DNA from: Aurantimonas coralicida_A
GTDB taxonomy: Bacteria; Pseudomonadota; Alphaproteobacteria; Rhizobiales; Rhizobiaceae
Length of the DNA stretch: 64,000 bases
NCBI RefSeq assembly: GCF_036016755.1
Contig: NZ_JAYXIH010000022.1
Coordinates: 1-64,000 of the forward strand
Direction of reading: 5' to 3'
Positions 62,823-64,000 of this stretch are shown here, in pieces (positions within the stretch are counted from its first letter, which is position 1; every line of letters begins with the position of its first letter). The notes beneath the pieces are model-generated. The model had not been told where the DNA came from and did no database searches. It saw nothing but the letters and a program-made list of their open reading frames with translations. Position numbers and translations under genes: made by a program.

Positions 62823-63821
62823 TTACTTTTTCTCCAGCCCCAGCTTCTCGATGGCTTCTGCTGCTTCGGCGTAGGCCTTTTTAAGTTGCGCGTCCCAAGC
62901 CTCGCTCCCGGCGACGCTGGTGGCCGGGTCGAGACCCGAGTTCTTGAGATAGGTGGTGAACTGTTCGCCGCCCATCGCCTCCAGAAGCGCTGCCTCCAGG
63001 ACCGCCACCTTTTCCGGCGGCGTGTCCGCCCGCACAACGTAGCCCCGTGTCGTGTTCACCGACACGTTGTGGCCTTTGGACGCCGCCGTCGGAACATCCG
63101 GCAGATCCGCGATCGGCTCGTCCGAAAGGGCCACGATGGCCCGCAGGTCGCCATCCGCGATCGGACCGAGTGCCTCGCTGACATTGGCCAGGGTCGCGTC
63201 GATCGCTCCGGAGCGTAGAGCCGTGATCATTTCGCCGCCGCTGCCGAAGGGTACGACGCGATACTCGACGCCGGCCTGTTCAGCCCAGCGGCTGATGCCG
63301 ATATGCTCGGTTCCGCCGACCTGCGCCACGCCCCAATTGAGCGCCTTCTCCTTGGAGGCAGCGATCAGACCGTCGTAGTCCTTGATATCGCTGTCGCCGC
63401 GAACGACGATCACCGACGGATCCTGCATGGCACGTGCCACACCTTTCACGTCGTCGATCCCGAGCGGCGACATGCCGCGCGCCATGGTGTAAAGATGGGT
63501 CTCGGTCGTTGCCATGAGCGTATGACCGTCCGCCGGGCGGGACGCCAGATATTCGTGCGCCACCCTAGCCGCGCCGCCCTGCTTGTAGACGACGACCAAG
63601 TCCTGACCCAGGATCTTCGATGCCGCGTCGATCCACATGCGGATGGTCTGGTCCGTACCCCCGCCCGGAGACGCATGCGAGATGATCTCGATCTGCTCCG
63701 AGGGGAACGCGTCCTGCGCCACGACAGCCGACGGAACGGCGACCATCATGCCGGCGACCAGCGCGCCGGCCATGCGGCAGGACAATATCCGATAGTTTTG
63801 GGATGCCCTTTGCGATTTCAT
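62823..63821 (-). CDS. tctC: Tripartite tricarboxylate transporter substrate-binding protein (TctC), 332 aa
   Basis: This is a periplasmic Bug-type binding protein that delivers the ligand to TctAB. The signal peptide is MAGALVAGMMVAVPSAVVAQ. The mature part starts FPSEQIEIISHASPGGGTDQ, whose glycine-rich loop contacts the ligand carboxylate in the family, and contains YKQGGAARVAHEYLASRPADG. ATG 63821 has GGAGGAGG about ten bases upstream. It is the first gene of the minus-strand cluster; its promoter region runs to the window edge. Confidence 0.94.
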   Translation of the reverse strand: MKSQRASQNYRILSCRMAGALVAGMMVAVPSAVVAQDAFPSEQIEIISHASPGGGTDQTIRMWIDAASKILGQDLVVVYKQGGAARVAHEYLASRPADGHTLMATTETHLYTMARGMSPLGIDDVKGVARAMQDPSVIVVRGDSDIKDYDGLIAASKEKALNWGVAQVGGTEHIGISRWAEQAGVEYRVVPFGSGGEMITALRSGAIDATLANVSEALGPIADGDLRAIVALSDEPIADLPDVPTAASKGHNVSVNTTRGYVVRADTPPEKVAVLEAALLEAMGGEQFTTYLKNSGLDPATSVAGSEAWDAQLKKAYAEAAEAIEKLGLEKK

Positions 63822-63935
63822 GGTGTTTTCCTCCTCCCAGGATGCTGCTTGGCGATTGTCCGCCTTATTTTTTTGACCGGCGCCCGGCAGGAAACGTCCT
63901 GGCAACGCGGCGGCTGACGAGCACCGTAACATGAG

Positions 63936-63952
63936 TTGCAGCTTTGGCAACC
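63936..63952 (-). promoter_or_regulatory. 17-bp palindrome upstream of tctC
   Basis: GTTGC and GCAAC are separated by seven bases, 115 bases before the tctC start. The 5-7-5 geometry equals that of the site upstream of the enolase-type gene, and both carry GCAACT on the minus strand. It is a candidate operator for the cluster's TrmB-type regulator, on weak evidence. Confidence 0.35.
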
Positions 63953-64000
63953 ACTCTCTGCGACACTCTGGATTACCTAACTTGGCGGGTCACAACCACT

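Overview
The window is a GC-rich chromosomal segment of an alphaproteobacterium, almost certainly of the order Hyphomicrobiales (Rhizobiales). This rests on gene order rather than on any single gene. Three blocks are arranged as is usual in that order: lptF-lptG-lptD-surA-pdxA-rsmA facing gmk-yicC-mltG-fabF-acpP-fabG-fabD; rpsF-rpsR-DUF2232-rplI followed by dnaB-alr; and radA-cvpA-purF-SDR facing psd-pssA. I saw no tRNA, rRNA, CRISPR array, insertion sequence or prophage gene.

Layout. 0.1-6.5 kb: a molybdopterin oxidoreductase, an Old Yellow Enzyme, rlmJ, a small secreted protein, a GST-fold protein and an Omp25-like porin-type barrel. 6.9-13.6 kb: uvrC, pgsA, the molybdopterin synthase pair moaD-moaE, ndk, an ABC-F ATPase, and holC behind pepA. 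15.4-23.2 kb: LPS export and envelope genes followed by pdxA and rsmA. The 3' end of rsmA is duplicated around an N, which marks a contig join. 23.2-29.4 kb (minus strand): fatty-acid synthesis genes leading into mltG, yicC and gmk. 29.6-31.7 kb: a PAS-GGDEF-EAL c-di-GMP enzyme. 32.1-37.7 kb: ribosomal proteins S6, S18 and L9, a cyclopropane fatty acid synthase and the replicative helicase. 37.8-45.6 kb: alr, DUF1294, radA, cvpA, purF, an SDR and the phosphatidylserine/phosphatidylethanolamine pair. 45.8-50.0 kb: an Atm1-type exporter and a LysM protein.

The accessory part is 50.4-63.8 kb. On the minus strand a tripartite tricarboxylate transporter (tctC-tctB-tctA) is followed by an SDR, an MmgE/PrpD protein, a TrmB-type regulator, an enolase-superfamily enzyme, an acyl-CoA carboxyltransferase and an NDP-forming acyl-CoA ligase. 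A free biotin carrier and a biotin carboxylase converge on them from the plus strand. Together they look like a complete uptake, activation and carboxylation pathway for an organic acid. The substrate cannot be read from sequence. Three of its enzymes are unusual: the SDR lacks the catalytic Ser and Tyr, the carboxyltransferase has altered oxyanion and specificity positions, and the CoA ligase has permuted domains. This is the best candidate here for an undescribed system.
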